Shown piece by piece: positions 46,071-55,799 of a stretch of 64,000 bases of DNA. Each line of letters starts with the position of its first letter. Within the stretch, counting starts at the first letter, position 1. The translations under genes were made by a program, and so were the position numbers. Source of the DNA: Bacillota bacterium (lineage in GTDB: Bacteria; Bacillota; Desulfotomaculia; Desulfotomaculales; Pelotomaculaceae); NCBI GenBank assembly GCA_029555205.1, contig JAKPTB010000080.1, positions 62,001-126,000 on the forward strand, given 5' to 3'. Under the pieces are notes generated by a model that saw only the letters and a program-made list of their open reading frames with translations, had not been told where the DNA came from and did not search any database.

Positions 46071-48702
46071 TTTTAATCGCTCCTTCGTACCCCGAAAGGT
46101 ACTCTTTTACATAACTCAGTTCTTCTTGCCGGGTCCGGACCAGTCCGTCCAGGCGGGCCTGCCATAGGGCCTCCATGGCTGCCTTAAAAGATGGACCTGG
46201 TTTAAAACCCAGGGAGAGAAGATCCTTGCCGGTGATGGCAGGCCTGTCGTAGTAAACGGCGCTCAATACCCTGCGGAAGCGTGACCTCGCAGCATAGTCC
46301 GGCAGGTAGGTCAGAAGCAGGGGATAGGCCTCCCGGGGAAGATCGGTCACCTGTTTGACCAGTTCACTCATTGTCCCGCCGTTCCCCTTGCCCAGAGCAT
46401 CAACTGCTTTTCGCCAGCCGGCAATGGTCTTGGCCACTTTCTCCTTCTGCCGGTTGGCAAGGTTGTAGTGGCGGCAGAGGGTTTCCGCCTGCTCCTGCTC
46501 CGTTAAGTGCAGCAGGGCAATTAAATAAGACATCCAGGACTCTCCCTGCTCTACCGGATTCCAGGCATGCAATAAGTTGAGGGACAGGGGCAGTTCCTCT
46601 AGAACCGGTCCCACCGGATTATAATCAACTGCCGGGAACAGGAATTCAAAGATCCCCAGTTCCTGGAGACGGGACAAGGCCAGGCCCGGACGCTGCTCCT
46701 GCAGGATATGTTTCAATTCTTCCCAGATGCGTTCCCGGGAAACCCTGGCCAGCATCTTGCTGTGTACGGCCTCCCTGGCCAGCTTCAGGGTCTGGGGTTC
46801 CAGGTTCATGTAGTAGCGTTTTTCGAACCTGACACCCCTTAACAGCCGGGTGGGGTCCTCGATGAAACTAAGGTTGTGCAGGACCCGGATTAAGCCCCGC
46901 TCGAGATCCTCCCTGCCTCCGAAGAAGTCCACGATCTCGCCGAAGTCGCTCTCGTTTAAGGATACAGCCATGGCATTGATGGTGAAATCCCTTCTATAAA
47001 GGTCCTGATGCAGGGAGGACGTTTCAATTTGAGGCATGGCTGCGGGATACTGATAGAATTCCACCCGGGCCGTGGCTACGTCCACCTGCTGCCCTCCCGG
47101 AAATAAAACAGTTGCCGTATGGAATTTGGGGTGGATCCTGACCCGGCTGTCATAATACTGACCCAGGGCCCGGGCAACTTCAATACCATCTCCTTCCACA
47201 ACAAGGTCGATGTCCAGACATTCCATACCTAAGAGGAGGTCGCGCACCACACCGCCGGCGCCATAAATTTTAAATCCCAGCTTGTTGGCGATAATCCCCG
47301 CCCGCTCCATAATCCCGGTATATTCCTCTGGCAGTCCCCGGTAAATCAGCTCCCTGATGTTTTTATAGCGGATCTCCTGGTTGCAAACGCTGTATACTTT
47401 CTGGTGCCTGTTTTCCACTTCGCCGTGGAGTGTCCGCAACACGTCCGTACGGGAGACAATGCCCACGAGCTTTCCCTCTTTCAGGACCGGAAGACGCCCG
47501 ATGTCGTGCCGGATCATCAGTTCCCGGACCCCTGAGACGGGTACATCGGGGCTTACTGAGACCAGACGGCTGGTCATATAACCCTTTACCGGAGCATGCC
47601 CCAGGCCGTGTTGCAGGGCTTTTTCCACGTCGCGGCGGGATATCACCCCCACCACCTGCTCTCCTTGCAGCACCGGCAGTCCGGAGTGTCCGTAGCGCAG
47701 CATAATCCGCCCGGCTTCTTCAATCTCCGTTGTTGGTGTGATGGTTTTGACCGGGCTGGACATAATTGCCGAGGCTGTGGCCGGGGGTTTAACCCTGGTC
47801 CGGATAATTTCCAGCAAACGATCCGCTACACTTGCCACTTTGGCCTTGCGAAGTATTGCCGATGCAGCCGATGGGTGTCCCCCTCCGCCGAGTTCCTCCA
47901 GAATCTCCTTAACACTGACCTCGGGTATACTGCTCCGGGCCACAATATAAACGTTTTCTTCCATTTCAACAACAGTAAACACCGCGTCAAGGTGGGCAAA
48001 ATCAACGAGTTTGTGGGTTAATAAATCCAGCCCTGCCACAAATTCGTCCACTTTTCCCTTCGCGAGCAGAAATCTGATACCATTTACATCGTGGTACTCG
48101 GCTGATACCAGCAGCGTTTTAAGCAGTAATCTCTGCTTCTCTGAAAGGGGGCGCTCCAGGAAATTTGTCACAACAGCCAGGTTTGCCCCCCGGGCGAGCA
48201 CGAAGGAGACAGCTTCAGCGTCCCTGGAAGTTGTGCCGGAAAAAGTAAGGCAGCCGGTATCTTCGTAGATTCCCAGGGCAAAAACTGTGGCTTCCAGCGG
48301 GGTGACGGGCAGGCGTAATTGCCTGATTTTCTCAATCAGGAGGGTGGTTGTTGCTCCTACCATCCCGGTGACTTCCAGAGTTCCCCTGGCGTCGCCTTCA
48401 CAGGGGGGGTGGTGATCGTAGATATGTACCTCAACACCTGGTTTCTGCAGCAGTCCGGCCAGTTTATCCAGTCTTCCCGGTGTTTTCGTATCCACCAGGA
48501 TTACCTTTTTTACAAGCTCCGGCTTGATCTCCTTAACTGATTTTACATTAAAGGTGTCTTTATGCAGGGCCATGAATTCTTCCACGTTGCGCAAGAGTGG
48601 ACCGGGAAAAACCATGACGGCGCCCGGGTAGAGCCTTTGTGCTGCCACCATCGAAGCCAGGGCGTCCAGGTCGGCATTGGTATGGGTGGTGATGATTTCC
48701 AT
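46063..48702 (-). CDS. DHH phosphoesterase - CBS pair - tRNA nucleotidyltransferase fusion
   Basis: This large protein (879 residues) has three parts. A DHH/DHHA1 phosphoesterase (about 1-310) shows THTNADLDALAS, YDHHPP and GGGGHPSAAS. Two CBS domains follow (about 315-435, around VVGVISRRDVEKAL and LVGIVSRTDVLRTL). The poly(A) polymerase/CCA-transferase domain follows (from about 465, GAGGVVRDLLLG, with DIDLVVEGDG), including RRDFTINAMA and EDPTRLLRGVRF. It probably adds A or CCA to tRNA 3' ends and may also cut oligonucleotides, with CBS sensing of adenylates. This fusion is known in Clostridia and other phyla. Confidence 0.92.
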   Translation of the reverse strand: MEIITTHTNADLDALASMVAAQRLYPGAVMVFPGPLLRNVEEFMALHKDTFNVKSVKEIKPELVKKVILVDTKTPGRLDKLAGLLQKPGVEVHIYDHHPPCEGDARGTLEVTGMVGATTTLLIEKIRQLRLPVTPLEATVFALGIYEDTGCLTFSGTTSRDAEAVSFVLARGANLAVVTNFLERPLSEKQRLLLKTLLVSAEYHDVNGIRFLLAKGKVDEFVAGLDLLTHKLVDFAHLDAVFTVVEMEENVYIVARSSIPEVSVKEILEELGGGGHPSAASAILRKAKVASVADRLLEIIRTRVKPPATASAIMSSPVKTITPTTEIEEAGRIMLRYGHSGLPVLQGEQVVGVISRRDVEKALQHGLGHAPVKGYMTSRLVSVSPDVPVSGVRELMIRHDIGRLPVLKEGKLVGIVSRTDVLRTLHGEVENRHQKVYSVCNQEIRYKNIRELIYRGLPEEYTGIMERAGIIANKLGFKIYGAGGVVRDLLLGMECLDIDLVVEGDGIEVARALGQYYDSRVRIHPKFHTATVLFPGGQQVDVATARVEFYQYPAAMPQIETSSLHQDLYRRDFTINAMAVSLNESDFGEIVDFFGGREDLERGLIRVLHNLSFIEDPTRLLRGVRFEKRYYMNLEPQTLKLAREAVHSKMLARVSRERIWEELKHILQEQRPGLALSRLQELGIFEFLFPAVDYNPVGPVLEELPLSLNLLHAWNPVEQGESWMSYLIALLHLTEQEQAETLCRHYNLANRQKEKVAKTIAGWRKAVDALGKGNGGTMSELVKQVTDLPREAYPLLLTYLPDYAARSRFRRVLSAVYYDRPAITGKDLLSLGFKPGPSFKAAMEALWQARLDGLVRTRQEELSYVKEYLSGYEGAIKSV

Positions 48703-48766
48703 GGCTCGCTCCCTTAAGAAAGTTTAACCAAAATACGAATTATATTATATCATATCAACATGTTGT

Positions 48767-48790
48767 AAAAAAAGCGCCCCTTCGGGCGCT
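48767..48790 (-). terminator. Terminator after trpB2
   Basis: AGCGCCC and GGGCGCT form a 7-bp stem with a CTTC loop (48773-48790), followed on the minus strand by seven T. It lies 42 bp past the trpB2 stop. Confidence 0.9.
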
Positions 48791-48831
48791 CAAGCTAGCT
48801 TCAGGAATTATTAACTCCTATTGGCTGAAAT

Positions 48832-50187
48832 TTATAATTTTGGCAGGTGTTCCAGTGACTTCTTCAGGCTTTCCTCATGCAGGGGCTGATCCTGCAGCTT
48901 GCCCTCCAGGTAGGTGTCGTAGGAAGGCAGATCCAGCAGGCCGTGACCGCTCAGGTTGAAAAGGATGGTTCTGGCTTCACCGGCCTCCCGGGCGGCTAGC
49001 GCTTCCTGCACTGCCGCATGAATGGCGTGGGAAGACTCGGGGGCGGGTACGATTCCCTCACACCTGGCAAAAAGGACGCCTGATTCGAACACTGCGGTTT
49101 GTTCGTAGGCCACCGCCTCCGCTAAGCCATCGTGGACCAACCGGCTCACCAGGGGTGATTCGCCGTGGTAACGCAGGCCGCCGGCATGAATGCCCGGGGG
49201 CATGAATTCACTGCCCAGGGTAAACATCTGGAGCAGAGGGGTTAAGCCGGCCACATCCCCGTAATCATAGCCGAAATGCCCCCGGGTCAAAGTGGGGCAG
49301 GCGGTGGGTTCAACGGCCAGCAGTCTGATTTTGGTTCCCTGAACGATTTTGTCGTGGGCAAAGGGAAAGGCTATTCCCCCGAAGTTGCTGCCGCCGCCGC
49401 AGCAGGCGATGACCACGTCGGGATAGGCGTCAATTTTAGCGAACTGTTCCCTGGCCTCCAGGCCGATGATGGTTTGATGCAGGAGAACATGGTTTAAAAC
49501 ACTGCCCAGGGAATAATTCGTATCGTCGCGGCCGGCTGCGTCCTCCACGGCCTCACTGATGGCAACTCCCAGGCTCCCCGGGGACTCGGGGTTAGCCTGC
49601 AAAATCTTCCTCCCGGAACTGGTCCGCGTACTGGGGCTGGCGATAACCTCGGAGCCATAGACCTGCATCAGGGAGCGTCGGTAGGGCTTCTGGTGATAGC
49701 TGACCTTCACCATATAGACCGTGCACTCCATACCGAAAAAGTTGCAGGCCTGGGAGAGGGCTACGCCCCATTGGCCGGCCCCGGTTTCAGTGGCGATACG
49801 CTTAATCCCTTCCTTTTTATTGTAGTATGCCTGGGGTACGGCGGTGTTCAGCTTGTGACTGCCTGCCGGGCTGACCCCCTCATACTTATAGTAGATTTTG
49901 GCCGGTGTATCCAGGGCTTTCTCCAGACGATGCGCCCTGCAGAGCGGGGAGGGTCTCCAGAGCCGGTAAATCTCCAGCACTTCCTCGGGAATCTCCACCC
50001 AGCGCTCAAGGCTTACCTCTTGCTCAATCAAACTCATGGGAAAAATCGGTGCCAGATCTTCGGGGCTGATAGGTTCCCTGGTGGCGGGATTCAACGGGGG
50101 ACTGGGCAGGTTGGGCAGGTCAGCCTGGATATTGTACCAGGCTTTGGGCATTTCCTTTTCAGTAAGGATAATTTTGGTCTCGCTCAT
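48832..50187 (-). CDS. trpB: TrpB2-type tryptophan synthase beta subunit
   Basis: This PLP enzyme condenses indole with serine. Its length (451 residues) and its extended N-terminus mark the TrpB2 group. The PLP lysine is K112 in [11 protein letters not shown], and the phosphate-binding loop is CGGGSNFGG. No trpA is adjacent, so it may salvage indole. The frame is open 22 codons upstream of the chosen ATG; GGAG lies 11 nt before this ATG and the longer part is not conserved. Confidence 0.92.
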   Translation of the reverse strand: MSETKIILTEKEMPKAWYNIQADLPNLPSPPLNPATREPISPEDLAPIFPMSLIEQEVSLERWVEIPEEVLEIYRLWRPSPLCRAHRLEKALDTPAKIYYKYEGVSPAGSHKLNTAVPQAYYNKKEGIKRIATETGAGQWGVALSQACNFFGMECTVYMVKVSYHQKPYRRSLMQVYGSEVIASPSTRTSSGRKILQANPESPGSLGVAISEAVEDAAGRDDTNYSLGSVLNHVLLHQTIIGLEAREQFAKIDAYPDVVIACCGGGSNFGGIAFPFAHDKIVQGTKIRLLAVEPTACPTLTRGHFGYDYGDVAGLTPLLQMFTLGSEFMPPGIHAGGLRYHGESPLVSRLVHDGLAEAVAYEQTAVFESGVLFARCEGIVPAPESSHAIHAAVQEALAAREAGEARTILFNLSGHGLLDLPSYDTYLEGKLQDQPLHEESLKKSLEHLPKL

Positions 50188-50326
50188 CTCTTCTTTGTCT
50201 CCTCTCTTCTCATTAATTAATTGTAAACAACTATTGAAAACAATTAAAGACATTTTAACTTAAAAAGCATTCTTTAGGCAAGCACTCAACAGGTAAAATG
50301 ACGGTATTAATCAGACTAAAACTTTC

Positions 50327-51310
50327 TCAGCTTATTTTTTCTTCACCTCTGACAGCGTTGCTCCACTTGCTGCAGCGGTCGCCCCAGCGGGCTATGACCC
50401 TGTCATTTTCAGAGACTTCCACGACCTCGCACAAATTGGGACAGCCGGAGCACTCGAAGCTGCCGGTTTGATATTCCATTTCTGCCACCTCAAAGCCTTT
50501 AAAGCGGCTGACGCCCCTTCTGGCTACGGCTTCCCGGGCCAGCAGGGCTGCTCCCACCGCCCCCATAACGTCAAAATAGGGAGGCACCTGAACCTTCATC
50601 TCCAGCGCTTTTTCAAAGGCCCTGACCATGCCGGCGTTGGCGGCAACACCGCCCTGGAAAACTACCGGAGCGAGGATTTCTTTGCCTTTGCCGACGTTAT
50701 TCAAGTAATTTCTGACCAGGGCGTCGCAAAGGCCGGCCAGGATGTCCGGAAGGCTGCAGCCCATCTGTTGCTTGTGGATCATGTCGGATTCCGCAAATAC
50801 GGCACATCTTCCGGCAATGCGCACCGGAGACCTGGCTTGCAGGGCCAGTTCACCGAACTTTTCTATGGGAATACCCAGCCTTCCGGCCTGCTGGTCCAGA
50901 AAAGAACCGGTTCCGGCGGCACAGACGGTGTTCATGGCAAAGTCCGAGACAACACCGTTGCGCAGGATAATTATTTTGGAGTCCTGACCGCCGATTTCCA
51001 GGATGGATTGTACTCCGGGTACAAGCAGGGAGGAGGCCACGGCATGGGCGGTTATTTCATTTTTTACAGCATCGGCGCCCACGATAACGCCGGTAAGATG
51101 CCTGCCGCTCCCGGTGGTGCCGACTCCCCTCACCTTTGTGCCTGAAGGCAGGTTAGCGCCAAGCTCCTTCAGGCCTTTTTGGACTGTTTCGATGGGTTTA
51201 CCCCGGGTCCTCAAATAAATAGATTTGCGAATAACTCCACAGTCATCAAAAAAAACCAGGTTGGTGCTGACCGAACCCACGTCGATTCCTAAATAGCCAA
51301 TCACGCTCAA
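50327..51310 (-). CDS. BadF/HgdC-type ATPase (2-hydroxyacyl-CoA dehydratase activase family)
   Basis: The 327-residue ASKHA-fold ATPase has DVGSVSTN and GGQDSK nucleotide-binding motifs. CAAGTGSFLDQQA carries one cysteine of the bridging [4Fe-4S] cluster, and GRCAVFAESDMIH carries the second. Such activases inject a low-potential electron into a partner (dehydratase or double-cubane protein). A Cys-rich C-terminal tail (CSGCPNLC) is extra. Its start overlaps the next gene by 4 nt. No dehydratase subunits lie in the window. Confidence 0.9.
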   Translation of the reverse strand: MSVIGYLGIDVGSVSTNLVFFDDCGVIRKSIYLRTRGKPIETVQKGLKELGANLPSGTKVRGVGTTGSGRHLTGVIVGADAVKNEITAHAVASSLLVPGVQSILEIGGQDSKIIILRNGVVSDFAMNTVCAAGTGSFLDQQAGRLGIPIEKFGELALQARSPVRIAGRCAVFAESDMIHKQQMGCSLPDILAGLCDALVRNYLNNVGKGKEILAPVVFQGGVAANAGMVRAFEKALEMKVQVPPYFDVMGAVGAALLAREAVARRGVSRFKGFEVAEMEYQTGSFECSGCPNLCEVVEVSENDRVIARWGDRCSKWSNAVRGEEKIS

Positions 51311-52401
51311 AGGGCCTCCTTTGTTTCCTTTTTACGTGCCAGTAAGTCTGTAAAAGCCTCCAGGCGGGTAACCAGGCCTGCTTCGCCGGTGTTCTCGTCC
51401 ATAATCAAGGTCAGGGAATGGGTACCATAGTCTTTGCTTATATCCGGCAGAATGCTTTCAGCTACAATCTCCGGCATGCAGGTAAAGGGAAAGACCTGGA
51501 TGATGCCGTCATACCCGCGCCTGGCATAGAGAACAGCTTCTCCTATGGTTTCCTGGCCGTGCCCGCCGACGAAGTGCCGCAGGTAGGGAGATGATGCCTC
51601 ACGGGCTTTTTTACCTGATCCTATTCCCCTGGCCAGCCCGTAAAATAGATGTTCATTGACCCAGCCGCTCAAATAGATGGAGCGGTCAACCTCGACGCCC
51701 AGTCTTCCCAGGTGTCTCTCCAGGTAAAGGTTGGCGAAGGGTTCCAGCAGGGTATAAATCTCTCCTACAACTCCAACCTTCAAGACAGGGCGGTTCATGT
51801 CCACAGCTACTTCGCCCATCAGCGCCAGGGCATGTTCCCGGGCAGCAGGGAGTTCCCCGGGGGGTGCGGCGCTAAAGATCATTTCCAGGGCCCTGCCTAA
51901 GGTAACATCTGTGGAGCCGGGTACTTTTTCCCGGGGCCGGGAAAACAGAGCCGACCTTTCGATTTCATCCACCGCCAGCGCTTTCCGGTAGCCGAAACGG
52001 ATGGCCTGAACAATCTGCCACCAGGAACTCCGCCCTGCAATATGCCTGATTTTTCTAAGCAATTCGGAGATATGGCGTTCCGGGGGCTCGAGGACAATGA
52101 ACTGCAGCTCATAGCCCAGATCTTTTAAGATGGCCTGTTCAATCTGGGCATAATAGCCAAAGCGGCAGGGGCCGCAGCCTCCGGCCATGACAACGGTATC
52201 AGCTCCCAGTTCAGAAGCTTCGATAAAATTACCGAGGTTAAGCTTTAAGGGCAGGCAGGCAAATTCAGGACCGTATTTAGACCCCAGGGTTAGTGTTCTT
52301 TTGCTGGAGGGAGGCGGTACCACCACCTCCACACCCAGGCTTTGCAAGATAGCTGTCAAGGGAATATACAGATTGCCCATATGGGGAAAGGTTATGCGCA
52401 T
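51307..52401 (-). CDS. Activase-related protein (CoA-activase accessory, DUF2229-like)
   Basis: The 364-residue protein is of the acyl-CoA dehydratase activase-related group. Motifs are ACLPLKLNLGN and GGCGPCRFGYYA, with several conserved Cys that suggest Fe-S binding, and a C-terminal DENTGEAGLVTRLEAF. It is coupled to the ATPase gene by a 4-nt overlap and follows a related gene by 21 bp. The three genes correspond to parts of large fused activases in other anaerobes. Function unproven. Confidence 0.82.
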   Translation of the reverse strand: MRITFPHMGNLYIPLTAILQSLGVEVVVPPPSSKRTLTLGSKYGPEFACLPLKLNLGNFIEASELGADTVVMAGGCGPCRFGYYAQIEQAILKDLGYELQFIVLEPPERHISELLRKIRHIAGRSSWWQIVQAIRFGYRKALAVDEIERSALFSRPREKVPGSTDVTLGRALEMIFSAAPPGELPAAREHALALMGEVAVDMNRPVLKVGVVGEIYTLLEPFANLYLERHLGRLGVEVDRSIYLSGWVNEHLFYGLARGIGSGKKAREASSPYLRHFVGGHGQETIGEAVLYARRGYDGIIQVFPFTCMPEIVAESILPDISKDYGTHSLTLIMDENTGEAGLVTRLEAFTDLLARKKETKEAL

Positions 52402-52422
52402 AAAAAGCCCCCCAACGGAGAA

Positions 52423-53409
52423 TTAGATGACCCCAACTGTCCCCGCCATTTTCCAGCGGACCATATCTAAAAAGGCCTCCAGCCGGGTAATAACTCCGGC
52501 TTCTCCTGTATGTTCATCCAGGGTCAGGTTAAGAAACGGCATACCCGCGGCCCGCGCCCTGCGCTCGATAAGCTCTCCGGTCATGGAGTCGGGCCCGCAG
52601 CCGAAAGCAGCTATATGGATCATTCCGTTTACATCGGAACGTTCCAGGTAGTGCAGGGCTGCCCCAATCATGTGCTGGCCCAGGGTCCAGAAGAGTTTTT
52701 TCGGCAGCCTGGCGGCGTAGCTTCCCACTATTTTTTGTTGCAGGTTTTCGGCGGTTATTACATTTGCGCCCATGGCTCTGAGCCGTCCGATTATGTTCAT
52801 GTTGATGAAGGGATCGTAGATGTTATAGGGGTGTCCCAGCAGGGCCACGGTGATTTTTCCAGGGTCGGGCAGGGCTTCGTTTTTTACCCTGTTTTCCAGG
52901 ACAGCCAGGGCATCAGCAGGCATCAAGCCAAGATGCAGCAGCCTGAAATAATGCTTATGCACTTTCAGCGAACGGCGGTAGGCCAGCCAAATTTTCAAGT
53001 GGTTACGGGTAAAAAGCCGCCCAACTTCTTTAATTGCCTGGCAGAGCTCATTATTACCCTTGTACCTGTTAATGTTGACGTCAATTAAGGGAGGGATTCC
53101 CGCCAGCCGGCGAACCATGTCGGGAAGTCCCAGAAATTTTGGGCAAATATATTCATTCTTTCTGATGCTGATCAGCCTGGGCAAGAATATGAGATCAACC
53201 TTTCCAATCAAATCCAGAACATGACCGAAGGCCAGCTTAACCGGCAGGCAAATTTCGTCTACGGCGAATTTTAAGCCATCTGTTAATATCCCCTTTGTAG
53301 ATGGAGATGAAAGGATTACTTGAGCCCCCAGCCCTTCAAAAAATGTTTTCCATAAAGGATAATAATAGTAGTAAAGCAAGGCCCTGGGGATCCCGACTTT
53401 TACGGGCAT
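52423..53409 (-). CDS. Activase-related protein (DUF2229 family)
   Basis: The 328-residue DUF2229-type protein starts MPVKVGIPRALLYYYY and has the DEICLPVKLAFGHV cysteine motif. It ends like its neighbour with DEHTGEAGVITRLEAF, so the two are paralogous at the C-terminus. Start: the ATG at 53409 has AGGAG 8 nt upstream; ATG 53415 is too close, and the longer frame is not supported. First gene of the activase trio, after the spoVAF terminator. Confidence 0.82.
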   Translation of the reverse strand: MPVKVGIPRALLYYYYYPLWKTFFEGLGAQVILSSPSTKGILTDGLKFAVDEICLPVKLAFGHVLDLIGKVDLIFLPRLISIRKNEYICPKFLGLPDMVRRLAGIPPLIDVNINRYKGNNELCQAIKEVGRLFTRNHLKIWLAYRRSLKVHKHYFRLLHLGLMPADALAVLENRVKNEALPDPGKITVALLGHPYNIYDPFINMNIIGRLRAMGANVITAENLQQKIVGSYAARLPKKLFWTLGQHMIGAALHYLERSDVNGMIHIAAFGCGPDSMTGELIERRARAAGMPFLNLTLDEHTGEAGVITRLEAFLDMVRWKMAGTVGVI

Positions 53410-53451
53410 TGGCATCGCTCCTCGCAGCACAGCTACTTTTATTATGGGCAA

Positions 53452-53474
53452 AAACCGGCTTTTCTAGCCGGTTT
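53452..53474 (-). terminator. Terminator after spoVAF
   Basis: AAACCGGCT and AGCCGGTTT form a perfect 9-bp stem with a 5-nt loop; the minus strand continues TT-GCCC after the T-rich arm. It lies 22 bp past the spoVAF stop and separates sporulation from activase genes. Confidence 0.8.
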
Positions 53475-53496
53475 CCTTCTGCGAAAAGTCCGGCTT

Positions 53497-55041
53497 TCAC
53501 TTCTCCGGTTTCTTTCCGGGCTTGCGGGCCGGGGCTGCCAAAACCTGACGGGAAGGGTCCAGGGGTTTCAAGATGCTGGGCCGCGTATTCCGGACAGGTA
53601 CAGGAGTACGGACGATGATTCCTGCCAGGGCCTTCAAGTTAAGGGGTACCAGCGGCCACATGTAGGGAATGCCGAAGGATTTCATAAAAGCAAGGGCGAT
53701 AAAGGTGACGGCTGTACCCAGCACAAAACCCGGCAGGCGGAACAGCGCGGTCGCGACCAAAAGCCCGATCCTTACCAGACGGTGGGCGTTGGCCAGTTCG
53801 ATACTGGGTGTCAGGTAAGTTCCGATGGCCACTACAGCAACATACAGGACCACCTCCTGGGCGAAAAGACCGACCGTGACAGCCAGTTCACCAATAAGCA
53901 GGGCTGCGATAATGCCCGTGGCCGTGGCCAGGGCCGCAGGGGTATGGATGGTGGCCAGGCGGATCATATCCACGGCAATTTCCGCCAGTAAAAACTGGAT
54001 GATCAGGGGCACCACACCGGGTTCCTTGGGTCCGATGAAGGCCAGCCAGGGCGGCAGCAGTTCAGGGTTTTCTGCAAAGAGAAACCACAGCGGTAGCAGG
54101 AAGATGGAAGCAGCCACACCGATAAAGCGCACCCAGCGCAGGTAGGCCCCTATGGTGGGGTTTTGCCTGTATTCCTCCGCGTGCTGGAGGTGATGAAAAT
54201 AGGTTGCAGGGGCAATGATTACGCTTGGTGAAGTATCCACCAGCACCAGCACGTGTCCTTCCAGAAGGTGCATGGCGGCTACATCCGGACGTTCCGTGTA
54301 GCGGACCCTGGGGAAGGGGTTCCAGAATGAACCCGGTGTGATCAGTTCTTCTACGGACTTCTCCGCCATGGGAATCCCGTCAATTTTGATATATTCAATC
54401 TTTCCCTTGATATTTTCGACCAGGTCGGGGTTGGCGATATCCTCGATATAACAGACAACCACATCGGACTTGGAACGGGTGCCCACCTGGACATATTCCA
54501 TTCTCAGTTTGGGATCCCTGATCCGCCTCCGGATCAGGGCCGTGTTGAAAACAAGTGTTTCTACAAAACCGTCCCTGGAGCCCCGCACCACCCTTTCCAG
54601 ATCCGGTTCTTCGGGATTGCGGACGGGGTAGGTTCTGGCATCCAGAATCAAAGCCTTATCTGAACCGTCTACCAGGATGGCCATGGGTCCGGCCAGAACC
54701 TTGTCAACGACGTCCTCCAGGTACTGGACTTCTTCCAGCTCGGTATAACCAAGGTGGGTGTTAAACAGTTTTTTCAGGGCGTCAGGCAGCATTTCAGCCC
54801 TTTCCAGGCGCGTCAGGTTCTGGAGGACCAGGGTAACAACCTGGTCGTTGGTCAGCCCGTCTAAAAATAAAAGCGAGATTTTTGTTCCGCCGATAGATAG
54901 TTCCCTGGTGAGGAGGTCGAAACTTTTTTTGATGCCCATTTCTGCATCCAGTTCTTTGATGTTTTCCTCCAGATTGGTCTTAATCTTAGTTTTATCCGGG
55001 GCTTCACCGGGAGTTTTCTTGTTTTTTCTGCCCCACCACAT
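53497..55041 (-). CDS. spoVAF: Stage V sporulation protein AF (GerA-family)
   Basis: The 514-residue protein of the GerA/SpoVAF family has a soluble N-terminal domain (about 1-290) containing SRDGFVETLVFNTALIRRRI, followed by about five membrane segments and a basic Pro-rich tail. SpoVAF is a spore inner-membrane protein that aids germination. ATG with AAAGGAG upstream. It overlaps spoVAEA by 38 bp. Confidence 0.93.
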   Translation of the reverse strand: MWWGRKNKKTPGEAPDKTKIKTNLEENIKELDAEMGIKKSFDLLTRELSIGGTKISLLFLDGLTNDQVVTLVLQNLTRLERAEMLPDALKKLFNTHLGYTELEEVQYLEDVVDKVLAGPMAILVDGSDKALILDARTYPVRNPEEPDLERVVRGSRDGFVETLVFNTALIRRRIRDPKLRMEYVQVGTRSKSDVVVCYIEDIANPDLVENIKGKIEYIKIDGIPMAEKSVEELITPGSFWNPFPRVRYTERPDVAAMHLLEGHVLVLVDTSPSVIIAPATYFHHLQHAEEYRQNPTIGAYLRWVRFIGVAASIFLLPLWFLFAENPELLPPWLAFIGPKEPGVVPLIIQFLLAEIAVDMIRLATIHTPAALATATGIIAALLIGELAVTVGLFAQEVVLYVAVVAIGTYLTPSIELANAHRLVRIGLLVATALFRLPGFVLGTAVTFIALAFMKSFGIPYMWPLVPLNLKALAGIIVRTPVPVRNTRPSILKPLDPSRQVLAAPARKPGKKPEK

Positions 55042-55609
55042 TGAAACCGCTCCTTTCCAGAATGGTTTGTAAAGCTTTCGTCGTCAGCGGCGCTCCCTTT
55101 TCAGCAGCGTCTGCCCGATCCATCTTGCCGATATCCCCGATGCCAATCACAAAGGGGAGCTTCAGGCTGTCAAGAACCTCCGTTGTATCACCTTTGAGCA
55201 AGTCCTGATCAGGCAAACCCCACTTGTCAACGGGACCCCCGATCACCTCGCCGGTTTTGGTAACCGATGCATTGACCCTGCAGCCACAGTCCGTTTCGGT
55301 ATTGGATGCCACTGCCAGGACGCCGAGGACCTGGATATCGGGGTGGCCGGCTATGTATGCCAGGGCCGACTCGCCCCTTCCGGGACCGTTAAAGCCCCTG
55401 TCATCCAGCATTACAACTACCGGGTCCAGGGGCGCTTCCTTAATCAGTTTAACCAGTTCCCGGCCGGATTGCCTGGTGGGGTTGCCCGCCGAGCGGGAGA
55501 TACAGCGTGCCCCCACATTGCGGGCGGCGATTTCTACCGCCCTTTGGGCAATCCGATCTCCGTCGGTGACGAGGATCACCCTGCGCTTTTTATCCAGCCC
55601 GTCTCCCAT
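55004..55609 (-). CDS. spoVAEA: Stage V sporulation protein AEA
   Basis: The soluble SpoVAE-type protein (201 residues) begins MGDGLDKKRRVILVTDGD, with MLDDRGFNGPGRGE and CGCRVNASVTKTGEV motifs. A longer open frame upstream lacks conserved sequence; the ATG at 55609 has AGGGGG 5-6 nt upstream. It belongs to the spoVA channel locus, but spoVAC, spoVAD and spoVAEB are not present between it and sigF. Confidence 0.93.
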   Translation of the reverse strand: MGDGLDKKRRVILVTDGDRIAQRAVEIAARNVGARCISRSAGNPTRQSGRELVKLIKEAPLDPVVVMLDDRGFNGPGRGESALAYIAGHPDIQVLGVLAVASNTETDCGCRVNASVTKTGEVIGGPVDKWGLPDQDLLKGDTTEVLDSLKLPFVIGIGDIGKMDRADAAEKGAPLTTKALQTILERSGFNVVGQKKQENSR

Positions 55610-55760
55610 ATTAACCCCCTTAAAAGACCGCTTGCGCCGAAGGCGCCTCTTTATCTGTAAACAATCTGTAAACACAGCCGCTATCAGCCGGCCTCGAATT
55701 TTATCCTTTCCCTGCCCCCGGGATATTATGCAAAGGAGGTTTTTTGGTTTTAAAGCCATA

Positions 55761-55787
55761 CAAAAAGGACACCTTAAAGGTGCCCCT
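55761..55787 (-). terminator. Terminator after the dodecin gene
   Basis: On the minus strand AAGGGGCACCT pairs with AGGTGTCCTT (one wobble, one bulge), followed by five T. It begins 13 bp past the dodecin stop. The spoVAEA gene downstream would then need its own promoter. Confidence 0.7.
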
Positions 55788-55799
55788 TCAGCATTACTA

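Noticed and set aside
50468-51145. 225-codon plus-strand ORF opposite the activase ATPase
   Set aside because: Fully antisense to a clear ATPase gene; the translation shows no domain.
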